Origin: Phaeosaccion multiseriatum | Taxonomy: Eukaryota > Ochrophyta, other classes | Assembly: GCA_965112735.1 (NCBI GenBank) | Contig: OZ218954.1 | Span: forward strand, 3,410,001 to 3,474,000 | DNA length: 64,000 nucleotides | Direction of reading: 5' to 3' | Shown here: in pieces, positions 1 to 11,116 of the stretch | How positions within the stretch are numbered: the stretch's first letter is position 1 | How the letters are laid out: each line of letters starts with the position of its first letter | The notes under the pieces: model-generated | What the model saw: only the letters and a program-made list of their open reading frames with translations | The model's database searches: none | Told to the model about the DNA's origin: nothing | Program-made: the position numbers and the translations under genes

Positions 1-891
1 CAAAGCTCGTCGTGAGATAGGGGATGAGCTCCACGGAGGCCCCCAGAAGAGCCTCAGGGGAGGGAGGAGGAGGAGGAGGAGGAGGAAGAGCGGGGGAAGC
101 ACTACTCGGACCAGCAGCAGAGTCAGTGTCGAGATGGAGAGGAGCAAGGAGGCAGTGAAAGAGTTAGTCCGGGGCAGGTATCTATAGTCTATGCACGTAC
201 AGCAGGCAGCAGCAGGAGGAGGTGTGGGGTTTCAGGAAGCAGCCTCCTTCCCTCCCCATGAGCAAAAACAGGCAGGCACCCCCCCTCGCTTTACCACAAC
301 CTACCCGATCTTCATGTCCTCCACAGCGCCGCTAGGAAGAATGGAACTGGCGCCCTCCTTCGACTCAGAAGCAACAGCACTTTTCTCCTCCGCCTTCTCG
401 TCCTTCTCCTCCTGTCGCGACGCGTCAAGAGAGGTGGTGAGCAGTGAGGCCACCATGCGTGGGGCTTCCTTCACCAGGCGCTGGTGCCACGCCACAAAGG
501 CCTTGTTGCCAAACCGCATCGGCTGCTGCACCGGAGGGATGTCGTCGACCCAGCTCTTCAGCTCCTCTAGAATGGTGCAAAGCTGGCCGACGACGGGGCT
601 CGTGTGGTAGGAAGAGGAAGCTGCTGAAGCCGCTGAACCTGACCCTTCCCCTCCCTCCCTGCCCTCTCCCTCTCCTCCTCCTCCTCCTGCTGCTGCTGCT
701 GCTGCTGCAGCTGCTCCTGTCTGTCGTGCTCGGCCCTTCGCAGCCTCATTGCAGAGCCTCACAAAGCGGAGCAGCTCGGCGTAGGTGGGCGACTTTGTGA
801 AGGCTCGAAGATCCTCCGCCGTGAAGATGGCTCGCGCCGGGACCTTCCACTCTCCCTTCCTGCCGTCGCCTCTTCCACTCGGAGAAGGCAT
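1..891 (-). CDS. PTPA: PTPA: serine/threonine phosphatase 2A activator (5' part, runs off the left edge)
   Basis: PTPA is a peptidyl-prolyl isomerase-like factor that helps load metal and activate the PP2A catalytic subunit in cytosol and nucleus. Exon 1 (891 down to 305) reads from an ATG. It contains FTKSPTYAELLRFVRLCNEA, then a low-complexity Ala/Gly/Glu insert of about 35 residues, then SPVVGQLCTILEELKSWVDDIPP and QPMRFGNKAFVAWHQRL, which match the conserved PTPA helices and its PPV-QP-RFGNKA-W signature. A Glu/Lys/Ser-rich stretch lies before the donor at 304/303. A second exon, probably from 104 leftward, gives PEALLGASVELIPYLTTSF, which aligns with the family segment just before the YGTGHE loop; that loop would lie outside the window. 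The start is 222 bp from the divergent GH95 gene, so the two probably share a promoter region. The insert is not typical of the family. Confidence 0.88.
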
Positions 892-1113
892 ACCTCCTCA
901 CAGGAAGATTGGGGGGAAGGGACGGAACAGAGGCAGTTCCTAAAAGTAAAGTTTCAACCGCAGCTTGACTCCTTCATTGTCGGGCGATGTCCCGCTCTTG
1001 CGGTGGTGAGCCAGCGGGAGCTGCTGGGAGAAGCAGCAACAGCAGGTGGAGGAGCAGGAGGAGGAAGAGCAAGGCGGAAGCCGCGAGAGGAGGCTGCAAT
1101 GTAGGGACACGGA

Positions 1114-2115
1114 ATGGAAAGCAGCGAGGCGACAAGGACAGATGCACAGGTTAAGGACAAAGAGCAGAAGCAGAAGCAACACCCAGCTGAAGCAGCAGAC
1201 ACTGCAGCAGGGGGGGTAGGAGGACGAGAGGGCATGAAGTCAGCCCCAGCCCATGGAGGGGCCGGACGGAGGCCCAGACAGCGCGAGCAAGAGAATAGTG
1301 ACCAAGGACTGCTTCCTCGCTGGACGAAGAGTCAAAACACTCGCCGGCATCTTGGGTCTTTCCTCCCGCCAGCCAGTAACTCACCAACAGCAGAAGTGGC
1401 GGCAAAGAAGGCGAAAAGAACCGCGTGGCATTGGAAGAGAAAGAGGAGGGGAGGCGGCGAGGGAAGAGGAGGAGGCTGCAACAATAAGAAGCGCAGCTCG
1501 TTGACCCGCGCAACCCTGTTCTATGGTGCAGTGGGTGTGATGGTGTGCTATTGCTTGTGGTGGTGGTGGCACTCGTTTCAACTAGTACTGAGCCATCATC
1601 AAGACCAGATACTGATGGGGCTGCCTCTTGACGCGCCAGGCAGGAGAAAACACCCCGCCCACCAGGAGCGAGCCATTGAGGAAGGGGAGATGAAGAAGAT
1701 AGGGCTGCAGCGGGGAGGAGGAAGAGAAGGGAAGCAAGACAGCAAGAAAGGAAGGGAGGAGGAGGAGGCGAGTGTACTCCTCCTCAACCCGAGTTGCAGC
1801 CCCCATGTCTTCCAGAAGGGAAGCGACTACGCAGGAGGAGACTTACGAATGGAGCCGATCACCACCAACATCAACACCAAAGGAGGAGAGAAGGAGGCCG
1901 AGTTGTGCTGCATGAAGTGTCGCGACGAGGGGCAATGCACGTCCTGGACCTTTGTGCCGAGCGATGGCTCGTGTTGGCTCAAAGAGACCCCCCTGGAGAG
2001 GTCCATTGCTACGGAGAAGGCCGGAGTCGTCAGCGGCACCATGAGAGATCGTAAGTAGTAGTAGTAGTAAGTAGTAGTAGTAGCAGAAGTAGTAGTAGTA
2101 GTAGTAGTAGTAGTT

Positions 2116-2167
<52 letters not shown>

Positions 2168-5100
2168 AAGCAGTAGAAGCAGTAGAAGCAGTAGGAGGAG
2201 GATTAGGAGGAGGAGGAGGAGGCGGGGGCCGAAGACTTTCTTTTTCGCATCCCTTACCCCCCCTTTCCTTCCTTTCTTGTCTTCCGTCCTCGTGCAATCC
2301 ACAACAGATTCTGACCCGACAGCTGTGAGGCAAAACCCCCGAAGAACCAACACGCAAAGGACGCACTCTTCCCCTCAATCACCCCCCCCCCCCTCTGTGC
2401 TGTGAAGTGGGAGGGGACCGTGGCAGAGAACGAACTGGCGAGCAGGGGCGGAGCTTATATCAGGACGAGAGGGCGGCTGACGACTGGTCCAGCGCCTTTC
2501 CGGTGGGCAATGGGGTGAGTAGTAAAACACTTTTAGTTGCTCTTAGTAGATCAGCAAGTCTTTTATCAAGTTAGTCAGATTGCAAGCAAGTTCTCCTTCG
2601 GCCGTTACACCTCACCCACTCTTCTCCATCTGCCCTACCCATACCTCTGTATATCTCTGTGTCCTTGCCGATCGATCTGCCTCCACCCAAGATGCTCGGT
2701 GCTCTCTTAAGCTTCTCGCCCTTCAGTGACGTGTTTCCCGTCAGCGAAGACTCAATGTGGGCAGGTGGGTGGGCTGCAAGGAATAGTTCCAGCTTCGACT
2801 CATCAATCACTCACTCAATCGTCCTACTCCCCATCAACCATGCACCTTTCATTATATCAATCAATCGACCAGTCAACCAACCCGTCAATCATCATGATCC
2901 TTCCATCCATTCCATCCACTTCCCAATCTTCATCAATCAATCAATCATTCAATCAATCAATCAATCAACCATCCAATTCATGAATCACTCCGGTTCTCCC
3001 ATCCATTCCATCCACCTTTCAATTTATCAATCAATGGATCAAACAATCCATCCATGCGTCACTATTCTACATCTCCCACCCACCCATTCTCCCGTGTATA
3101 CACCAGATCATCGACCCCCGCATCTCTAGTCGCCTCTCACCCCCCTCCAACCGCCCAACCCATCAGGCAAGTCCAAGCTGCCTAAGGGGCGGCGCTCACC
3201 GCTCCCTCCCAACAAGGTCAGCGAGTTCCGCAGGGCACGCGAATTGCTTCTCAAGGTAAGGAGTTTGCAGTTGTAGTTTCGGGCTCACTCCCTCCCTCAC
3301 TCACTCGCTCCCTCCCTCTTCCCCTCACTCACTCTCACTCACTCAGTCAGTCAGTCAGTCACTCACTCACTCACTCACTCACTCACTCACTCACTCACTC
3401 ACTCAGTTCCCTCCCTCCCTCCCTCCCCCCTCCCTCCCCCCTCCCTCCCGCCCTCCCTCCCTCCCTCCCTCCCTCCCTCCCTCCCTCCCTCCCTCTCTCC
3501 CTCTCCCCTCTCTCCCTCCCTCCCTCCCTCCCTCTCTCCCTCCCTCCACCCACACCCTCTCAACAATCACAAAGGGCGATGTATCCGGTGCCTCTCGAGA
3601 GGCTTCCAAGCTCAGCGCAGGGGAGGGCATGAGCTCCTATCAGTACTTGGGGGAGGTTTCTGTAACCGTCACTCCGGCTCAGGCTCAGGGGCAGGGGCAG
3701 GGGCAGGATCAACGGCAGCAGTTGGTGATACAGCAGTGGGGTGTGGAAGGGTACGCGCGGCACCTGCACCTGGAAAATGCCACTGCCACCGCTTCCTTCA
3801 TAGCTGTTCCACCACCACCAACAACACTAGTGCAGCAGCAGTTGGTGATACAGCAGCAGCAGGCACAGGTAGCAGCTGGACAGAGAGGACTACATCCAGA
3901 CGGAGGAGAGTCGTCGCCATCTGCAGCAGGCGAGGGGGAGGAGAAAGAATCTGCAACAGGCAACCACCCTCCTGCTCCTTCTCCTGTATCACCAACTGCG
4001 CCTCTTCCCATGAGTAAGAGGCAATTCCACCGCCGGGAGGGGTTTGTGAGCGCCGCCGATGGGATACTGGCCATGCGTTTTGAGTGTGAGGACGAGGAAG
4101 GGAGACCCTGTTTGAGGATGGAGGTAGGGGTATCAAAGCTTAGGGGAGGGGTGGGAGGGTTGAATGGAGGAGGTGATGGTGGTGGTGAGAATGAGCTGCG
4201 GATTGCAGGAATGACAGAGGCTACGTATTATGCCTTGAAGGAGGGAGGAGGAGCAGGAGGGGGAGGAGGAGGAGGAGGAGGAGGAGGAGGAGGAGGAGGA
4301 GGAGGAGGAGGAGGAGGTGGAGGAGGAGGAGGAGGAGGAGGAGGAGGAGGAGGAGGAGGAGGAGGAGCAGGAGAGAGGGGAGACCCGGCTCACTCGCAGG
4401 ACGAGCAAGACGACACGTTACAGGGACTACACGCCTCGGGCATGCGTCTTTTCCGACTCGGAGGAGAGGGGAAGGAGACCGGCTTCGAGCTGTGTCTGGC
4501 TGTGCTGGAGGAGGAGGAAAAGGAGGAAGATGGCAGTGGATGGGGCCCCCACGACGGGTGGAGTCCTGAGGAGGAGACGAAGAAGGATGGTGCGGGTGCT
4601 CCGCCTCGATCTCGATTTGTGCGGAGAGAAGCCGTGGTAAGGGTACCCCCTCCTCCCCGGAAGAAGAAGACGAAGAAGGAGAAGGAGAAGGAGAGGAAGG
4701 AGAAGGAGAAGAAGAAGAAGAGCACTGGGAAGATTCCAGTGGACGAGGACGAGACGGGGGCGGAAGAGACCTTTCGAACAGTGGTGCATCAGCTTCTCAC
4801 CGTGGGAGGGGGGGGCGAGCAAGATGATGATCGTTATGCTGCACATGTTGGTGATACAGTGGACAGAAGGAGGAAGACGCCGCCGCAGCAGCAGCACCAG
4901 CAGCCAGTGCGCTCGGCGGTGCTGCTCGTCGCGGGGGTGACGGACTATCGACGACGAGGAGGAGAAGGAGGGGATGGGGATGGCAGTGGATGGGGAGGAG
5001 ACAGCAGCGTTGGTGGTACGCTGTCGCCAGAAGAAGTGCATGAAGAATGTAAGCGGAGGCTCATCAACGCGGTGAGTGGGAGGGGGAGAGGATGGCAGTA

Positions 5101-7873
5101 GATGAGAGAAGGGGATGGAAGTCAATGGGGAGAGGATGAGGTGATCTCTCCCTCCCCAGTACCACTAACCCCTTTCCCCATATGCCTCTGTCTGTAACTG
5201 TCAGGCCCAGCTAGGCTACCCCTCCCTCCTGGAGCGCCACGTGGCGGATTACTCCGCTCTCTTTGACCGTGTGAGCCTGGACCTGCCACCCACAGAGCAA
5301 GAGAGGGCGTGTCCGCAGCAAGGCTTGCCTCTACATCAGAGGGTGCATCGAGTGGGCAAGGTGAGGGGGGTTTTGGTCATGTATTGACTTACGGGAATAA
5401 ACTACTACGATAGAGTTTTGTAAGTGTGTACTGTAGGGGGATGGGTGGCTGATGAATCACAAAGTCACAGCATTTGCCCCTCCATAAGCAACATCATATC
5501 CTACCCGGCCCTACCCTACCCTACCTTACCCTACCGTACCCTACCCTACCCTACCCTACCCTGCCCTTCCCTACCCTACCCTACCCTACCCTACCCTACC
5601 CTACCCTGCCCTTCCCTACCCTACCCTACACTACCCCACCCCACCCTACCCTTCCCTACCCTACCCTACCCTACCCTGCCCTTCCCTACCCTACCTTGCC
5701 CTTCCCTACCCTACCCTACCTTGCCCTACCCTACCCTACCCTACCCTGCCCTTCCCTACCCTACCCTTCCCTACCCTTCCCTACCCTACCCTACCCTACC
5801 CTACCCTACCCTACCCTGCCCTTCCCTACCCTACCTTACCCTACCTTACCCTACCCTACCGTACCCTACCCTACCCTACTCTACCCGCAGCACTGTGTCG
5901 ACAACAGGGAGCCAGCAGCAGACAAAGAGGACGCGAAGGAGAGGGGGCAATCGAAAGGAGGGGCAGGAGGAGGAGGAGCAGGAGGAGGAGCAGGAGGAGG
6001 GGGAGCAGCAGCACCAGCAGCAGCCGCAAATGGCGACGACGGCTCATCACTGCCTGTTGTGAAGGACCACTCCCTGGTGCCCTTATTGTACGACTTTGGC
6101 CGTTACTTGCTCATAAGCAGCAGCAGAGAGGGTTCGCAGCCCGCAAATCTGCAGGTGAGTAAGTCAATGCGTTGGTGGGTTAAGAGGTTCAGCTTGTAGA
6201 CCTTACTACCGAAGTCAAAAAGTAATCGACCCGGATCGCCTGTCCCCTCCCTCCCTCCCTCCCTCCCTCCTTCACCACCACCCATTCCCCTCCGCCCCTC
6301 GACCCATCTTATGCCCTCCCCCCACTCCACTCCCTCCTCCTCCCCTCCGTCTCTCCACCTCCACCCCCCCCCTCTACAGGGCATATGGGCCAACAGCGAC
6401 GTCGCCAAATGGAATGGCGATTACCACCTCAACATCAACTTGCAAATGGTAAGTACCGTCCTCTTCCTCATCTTTCGTGCATCAGCTGCCATATGTGAAC
6501 ATAACTATTGGGGTGCCCACACGCTCGCCTGCCTCATCCACTACCATCCACTACCATCCTTTAACAGAACCACTGCCATCTTCTGCCATCCACTGCCATC
6601 CATACTGCCATCCATCCACTGTCATCTGTCAACAGAACTATTGGGGTGCCCACGCTGCTCGCCTGCCCGAGACGACCCTTCCCCTCGTGTCCTTCATGAA
6701 CAGACTTGCGCACAGCGGCGCAGAGACAGCAGAGGCCTACTATGGAGTAGGAGGAGCTAGCCATGGTGGTGAACCAGACGTAGGAGGAAGGGGAGGGGGA
6801 GGAGGAGGAGGAGGAGGAGGAGGAGGAGGAGGAGGAGGGGAAGGGGTGGGCGCCACTGCTGGACGAGTTGGTGATGTAACAAGTATAGTGACGTGGAAGG
6901 CTTGGGTGGCCCACGGCTTTACCGACATTTGGATGGGCAGCGCCCCTTACTACGACGTTCAGGTGAGTGAGGGAGTGAGTGAGAGAGTGAGTGTGTGAGT
7001 AAGGGAGTGAGTGAGTGAGTGAGTGAGTGAGTTAGTAAGTGAGTGAGTGAGTGAGTGAGTGAGTGAGTGAGGGAGGGAGTGTGTGAGTGAGTGAGTGAGT
7101 TAGTGAGTGAGTGAGTGAGTGAGTGAGTGAGTGAGTGAGTGAGTGAGTGTGTGAGGGAGTGGTTGAGGGAGTGCGTGACAGAGTGAGTGAGTGAGTGGGT
7201 GGGTGGGTGAGGTGAGGGAGGGAAGGCTCTGTTGCAGCTGCAGCTGCACTTGATTGACCTCCATCGAAGGTTCTGTATATGTGTTCGAGATGGATATCTT
7301 GACAGATCAATCAAAGTGGGGCAAAACAACAAAGCGCACTCAAACCCCAAAATGAAACCGATCCACACGTACCTCTAATCTATAACTTAAACTCACACTT
7401 TGACATGGGTGCGTGGGTGCGTGGGTGCGTGGGTGCGTGGGTGCGTGGGTGCGTGGGTGCGTGGGTGCGTGGGTGCGTGGCTCCAGTGGGGCCTGTGTGT
7501 GACGTGCGGTGCGTGGCTGGGACTGCAGCTGTGGGAAGGCTTTGAGTTCGCCACATTGGAGCAGGAGGGGCTTCGGAAGGACGTGATGCCTGTCCTAGCA
7601 GGGGCAACAGCCTTCTTTCTGGACTACATGCATCTGGCCCATATGCCTTTATCGGACTCATTGGACTCGCATTTGCGGCAGCAAGGGGGGGGAAGGGAGG
7701 GGGAGGGGAAGGGGGAGGCGGGGGGAGAGGAGGAGGGTGAGGGGAAGGGGAAGGAGAGAGGTGTTGCGGTGCTTTTAACAGGCCCCACCACCTCCCCTGA
7801 GAACAGTTGGGGGCCGCAGGTATCGTTGGGCCTCGTAGAGCCACCCAAGCAGCAGCAGCAGCAGCAGTTGGTG

Positions 7874-7906
<33 letters not shown>

Positions 7907-8378
7907 GGCAAAGACAAGAGCAAGGGCGAGGATTCTCATGTCATCAACTTTCCGGTGGTGGCCATGAGTCCTGCGATCGACACAGGCGTGATTAACGCCC
8001 TCTTCACTGCCTTTGTGGCGGGGGTGGGCGAGCTTGAACGAGAGCAGTTGGAGAGAGAGGGACAGCGACAGCGAGAGCGAGGAGAGCGAATGGGAGAGAG
8101 AAGAGAGCACGGGGGAGAGCACGTGGAAGCAGAAACCTTTGATGATGGCATTGATGCGTCCTCCCTCAGGGCCCTCAGAGAGCTCGCAGCACGAGCCACG
8201 CAGGTGAGTGAGTTGGTGATATGATTGATACACCTGAGAGGGGGACTGAGACGGAGGGAGGCTCTGGGATGAGCGTATCAGTATCCGTATGTTCGTTCGA
8301 GATATGGATATCGATGTGTTCGATATTGACAGTATGGACAGTATCTTGATCGAATCGACTCGATTCGAGGTCGGTCAG

Positions 8379-8414
<36 letters not shown>

Positions 8415-9978
8415 GTCCCTGAAACTCTGAAACTGAAACGCCTACAATTGGCACCACCACCACCACCACCACCACCATCACCACCACCACAAAAATTCAA
8501 CTGAAATTTCAAAAACTCTGGCCACGCACACGACACATGACATCGAACTACACGAAACACAGGCCCTGCCCCTGCTGCCCCACGCGGCCACGGGCGGAGT
8601 GAGCGTAGGCACGGACGGGCTTATCGAAGAGTACAGGGGAGTGCCCTTCTCAGGCCTTCCCGACCCTGGGCACAGGCATTGGTCCGGCCTATGGGGGGTT
8701 TATCCCGGGCGGCAGGTGAGGCTTTTGGGCGAAGGGCGGCTGAGTGGAGGTGGAGGGCTGAGAGAGAGAGGGTGTTGAGGGAAGGGGTGAATGAGTGAGC
8801 GAGTGAGTGAGTGAGTGAGTGAGTGAATTAGTGAATTAGTGAGCGAGAGACAGAGTGAGTATCAGTTTCGTGCGTGAGTGCAGTGAGTAAGTGCATTCCT
8901 TTCCATTCACTCAGTCATTGAAACCCTCCCCTCCCCCCCCTCTCAGATATCGCCAATACACACGCCAGCCTTGGCCCTCGCTGCTCGTAAGACAACAAAT
9001 CTAAAGCTTGCAAATGGCGGCGGCCACACCAACTGGAGCAGAGCATGGGAATCCAACCTTCTCTCCCGCTTGGGGGACGGAGATGGGGCATTCGATTCCC
9101 TCTCGCGGCTGCTGAGAGACTTTACCAACCAAGGGCTTTTCACGTGCCATCCAGTGTTGACTGCTCTCTCTCAGGCCAAGTCTCTCCCGGCGCTAAAGAC
9201 GTGTTCGACATGTGTGGGCATTGATGAAAAGAGAGCGAAGGCACTTGCTTCACGTTCATCAGTCAGAGCACTAAGAGGAGCAAGAGGAGGGGCAGCAAAA
9301 GAGGGTATGTTGATGGAAGATGGGGCCGTGTTTCAGATCGATGGCAATCTAGGAGCCATGGCTGCCGTGAACGAAATGTTGCTGCAAAGCCAAGTGATGT
9401 ATGCAGGAGCAGGAGGAGAAGGAAGAGGAGGAGCAGGAGGGGAAGGAAGAGGCGGAGCGGGACCACCACCACCACCAGCAGCAGCAGCAGCAGCTGGTGA
9501 TACATCAGTTGGTGATACAGGAGGAAGACTTGGACTCCGAGGGGAGGTGGAGATCCACCTGCTGCCCGCCCTCCCTCAAGTATGGCCCCAGGGAAGCGTC
9601 AAAGGCCTCATGGCGAGGGGCGGTGTAAGAGTGGACTTGGAGTGGAAGGACGGCCGTTTGTCCTTGGCAGAGTTTCGGTGGGCGGGCGTGCAGGGGCGGA
9701 AACCTCCTGCCCTGCTCCGAGTACTGAGCAGCAACGGGGTCGCTCTGAAGCTTGAGGTGGTGTCAGGACCTGCAGGACCTCCTGTACCACCAACTGTCTC
9801 AGCTGCCGCCGCCGCTGCAGTTACTACTGCTGCTGCGGTTGGTGGTGGTGGTGAATCGCCAACTGGTAGTGGTGTACAAGGGGTGAACGAATTGCTTGTG
9901 TCCGGGGCGGCGCTGTTGCACGATGGAGTGGTACTCACTTTCACGCCCCTCACGACTCTCCCTCTGCAGAGTGAGTAG
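1114..9978 (+). CDS. GH95 alpha-L-fucosidase with membrane anchor and Apple/PAN domain, 12 exons
   Basis: Predicted exo-alpha-L-fucosidase (GH95, inverting) of about 1832 aa, anchored as a type II membrane protein. Exons: 1114-2050, about 2330-2514, 2692-2764, 3167-3255, 3575-5071, 5205-5360, 5891-6154, 6380-6448, 6636-6962, 7487-8203, 8563-8715, 8947-9978. All junctions are GT-AG and frame-consistent; only the exon 2 acceptor is a choice (2330 or 2360). Residues about 133-160 form a hydrophobic helix (GAVGVMVCYCLWWWW); about 228-310 are an Apple/PAN module (ELCCMKC...CTSWTF...CWLKE). The GH95 body follows, with DDWSSAFPVGNG, SEDSMWAG, YQYLGEVSVTV, LLYDFGRYLLISSSR, HLNINLQMNYWGAH, GTDGLIEEY, YPGRQISP, HTNWSRAWESNLLSRLGDG and FQIDGN. 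By family knowledge the N-x-N pair (about 1085/1087), a Glu in LIEEY (about 1460) and the Asp of FQIDGN (about 1621) are the catalytic set, so activity looks retained. Exon 5 carries a ~45-residue polyglycine linker. Natural substrates would be fucosylated glycans. Confidence 0.85.
2051..2200. repeat. (AGT)n microsatellite in GH95 intron 1
   Basis: Long run of AGT units beginning immediately at the intron 1 donor, with a few AGA/AGC variants. It is non-coding in the proposed gene model. Confidence 0.9.
2795..3070. repeat. (TCAA)n/(CATC)n degenerate tetranucleotide tract in GH95 intron 3
   Basis: Intron 3 is largely TCAA and CATC/CATT units. The open frames it creates have simple composition and no family resemblance. 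Confidence 0.8.
3290..3555. repeat. (CTCA)n then (CCCT)n tract in GH95 intron 4
   Basis: A pure pyrimidine-rich stretch, with a CTCA block at about 3355-3405 followed by CCCT units to the intron 4 acceptor region near 3574. The polypyrimidine strand is the sense strand. Confidence 0.9.
4250..4372 (+). repeat. (GGA)n coding repeat: polyglycine linker in GH95 exon 5
   Basis: About 40 GGA-type codons in frame in exon 5 encode an almost unbroken glycine run between two GH95 segments (ALKEG... and ...GERGD). It is translated in the predicted frame and is expected to vary in length between strains. Confidence 0.9.
5497..5887. repeat. (CCCTA)n pentanucleotide tract in GH95 intron 6
   Basis: About 390 bp of CCCTA units mixed with CCTGCCCTT variants fill most of intron 6 and end at the acceptor CCCGCAG (5884-5890). 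It resembles a telomere at first sight, but the unit is 5 bp and lies inside a gene. Confidence 0.92.
6503..6534 (+). repeat. Partial copy of GH95 exon 9 start inside intron 8
   Basis: The sequence starting AACTATTGGGGTGCCCAC at 6503 repeats the first ~31 bases of exon 9 (6636 onward) with a small rearrangement. The intervening sequence is made of CCATCCACTGCC/CCATCCACTACC words. The upstream copy is not needed for the reading frame. Confidence 0.8.
6963..7215. repeat. (GTGA)n tract starting at the GH95 intron 9 donor
   Basis: About 250 bp of GTGA/GGGA units start exactly at the donor GTGAGTGAG, so many donor-like words follow one another. The real donor is fixed by frame continuity from GACGTTCAG. 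Confidence 0.9.
7404..7484 (+). repeat. (GTGCGTGG)n octanucleotide repeat before GH95 exon 10
   Basis: About ten copies of an 8-bp unit directly precede the acceptor CTCCAG (7481-7486) of exon 10. It is stop-free in frame with exon 10 but unrelated to the enzyme family, so it is treated as intronic. Confidence 0.85.
8381..8412. repeat. (CA)n microsatellite in GH95 intron 10
   Basis: A perfect CA dinucleotide run, followed at 8452-8490 by a (CAC)n run, both between exons 10 and 11. Confidence 0.9.
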
Positions 9979-10137
9979 GGAGGGGAGGGGAGGGTGGGGT
10001 GGTATTGGATGGCACTGGTTAAGTCCAGTTTTCAGTTTCAGTTTCCCCCCCTCCTAGCGCAGCACACTGTATGTAGGAATGTAACAAAAAATTTGAATGC
10101 CGTGGAATCACGCAAGCATAAGTGACGCTACCGTATG

Positions 10138-11057
10138 CTATGAAAACAGATTCCCTCCCCCCAGGCGATTTCTACGAGAAGAAGAGGGAGAAGCAGAAGA
10201 AGCAGAAGCAGGCGGTTGACGTTGTGGCTGCCCCCTTCCTCCTCCTCCTCCTCCTCCTCCTCCTCCTCCTCCTCCCCACAGCATGGAGCGATTATCGACA
10301 GTTACATCAGATCGGTCGCGCAGAGAGGGCTTTCGCTGCGGTAGCTGTGGCCGTCCACTGCCGCCCACCACCCCGTCACCCCCCAACCCGCCACCCCCAG
10401 CCCCGCCAAACGTTCTCTTTGGGGGTGGTGGCGGCACGGCAGCAGGAGCAGCAGCAGTTGGTGATACAGTAGCAGCAGAAGCTCCGTAAGAAGCAGCAGC
10501 AGCAGCACCGGCGGCAGCAACAGCAGCAGGGGGACGAGCCGCTGGACTTGGGCGGGCCGGTACAGCGGGTATAGAATCGCCGTCCCCCTCGCCGTTCCAA
10601 CCTCCTCCCAGCTGTCGCCGCCTGGGGGGGGGCGCAGCAGTGGCCTTGGGAGGAGGGACAGCAGTTGGTGATACAGCAGGGGCATTCCACCCTCCAGCGA
10701 GTTGGCGGCGTCGCACGGGAGGAGGAGCCGCAGCAGTTGGTGATACAGCTGCAGGAGCAGTAGCAACACCAGTCGCGACTTCGTCGTCGCCAGCCGTGAC
10801 TCCGTTCTCGTTTCCACTCTCGCCAGGCGGAGAGCGTGGGCCGCCCCTGCCCTCTTTCTCCTCTTCCTTCTTGCCTTGTTTGGGGCTCCCCCAGCCACCC
10901 CCCAACCCCTTCCCCTTCCCTTTGAAGAACTTTGGAGAGAGCGACAAGAGCGCCGACTGTGGGGACCGTCGAAAGCCCCCTCCTCCCCCTCCTCCAGGAG
11001 AGGGAGAGCTGATGGACTCGCCCTCTTGTCGCCGATGACTGCTGTCATCATCATGAC

Positions 11058-11116
<59 letters not shown>

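Noticed and set aside
5497-5887. Telomere-like sequence
   Set aside because: The unit is CCCTA (5 bp), mixed with CCTT variants, and lies inside an intron with exons on both sides.
5424-6199. Two overlapping ORFs of PTLPYPTLPY repeats
   Set aside because: They are translations of the (CCCTA)n intron tract; only the part from 5891 is a real exon.
7032-7368. ORFs of HSLTHSLTH repeats on the - strand
   Set aside because: By-product of the (GTGA)n intron tract in GH95.
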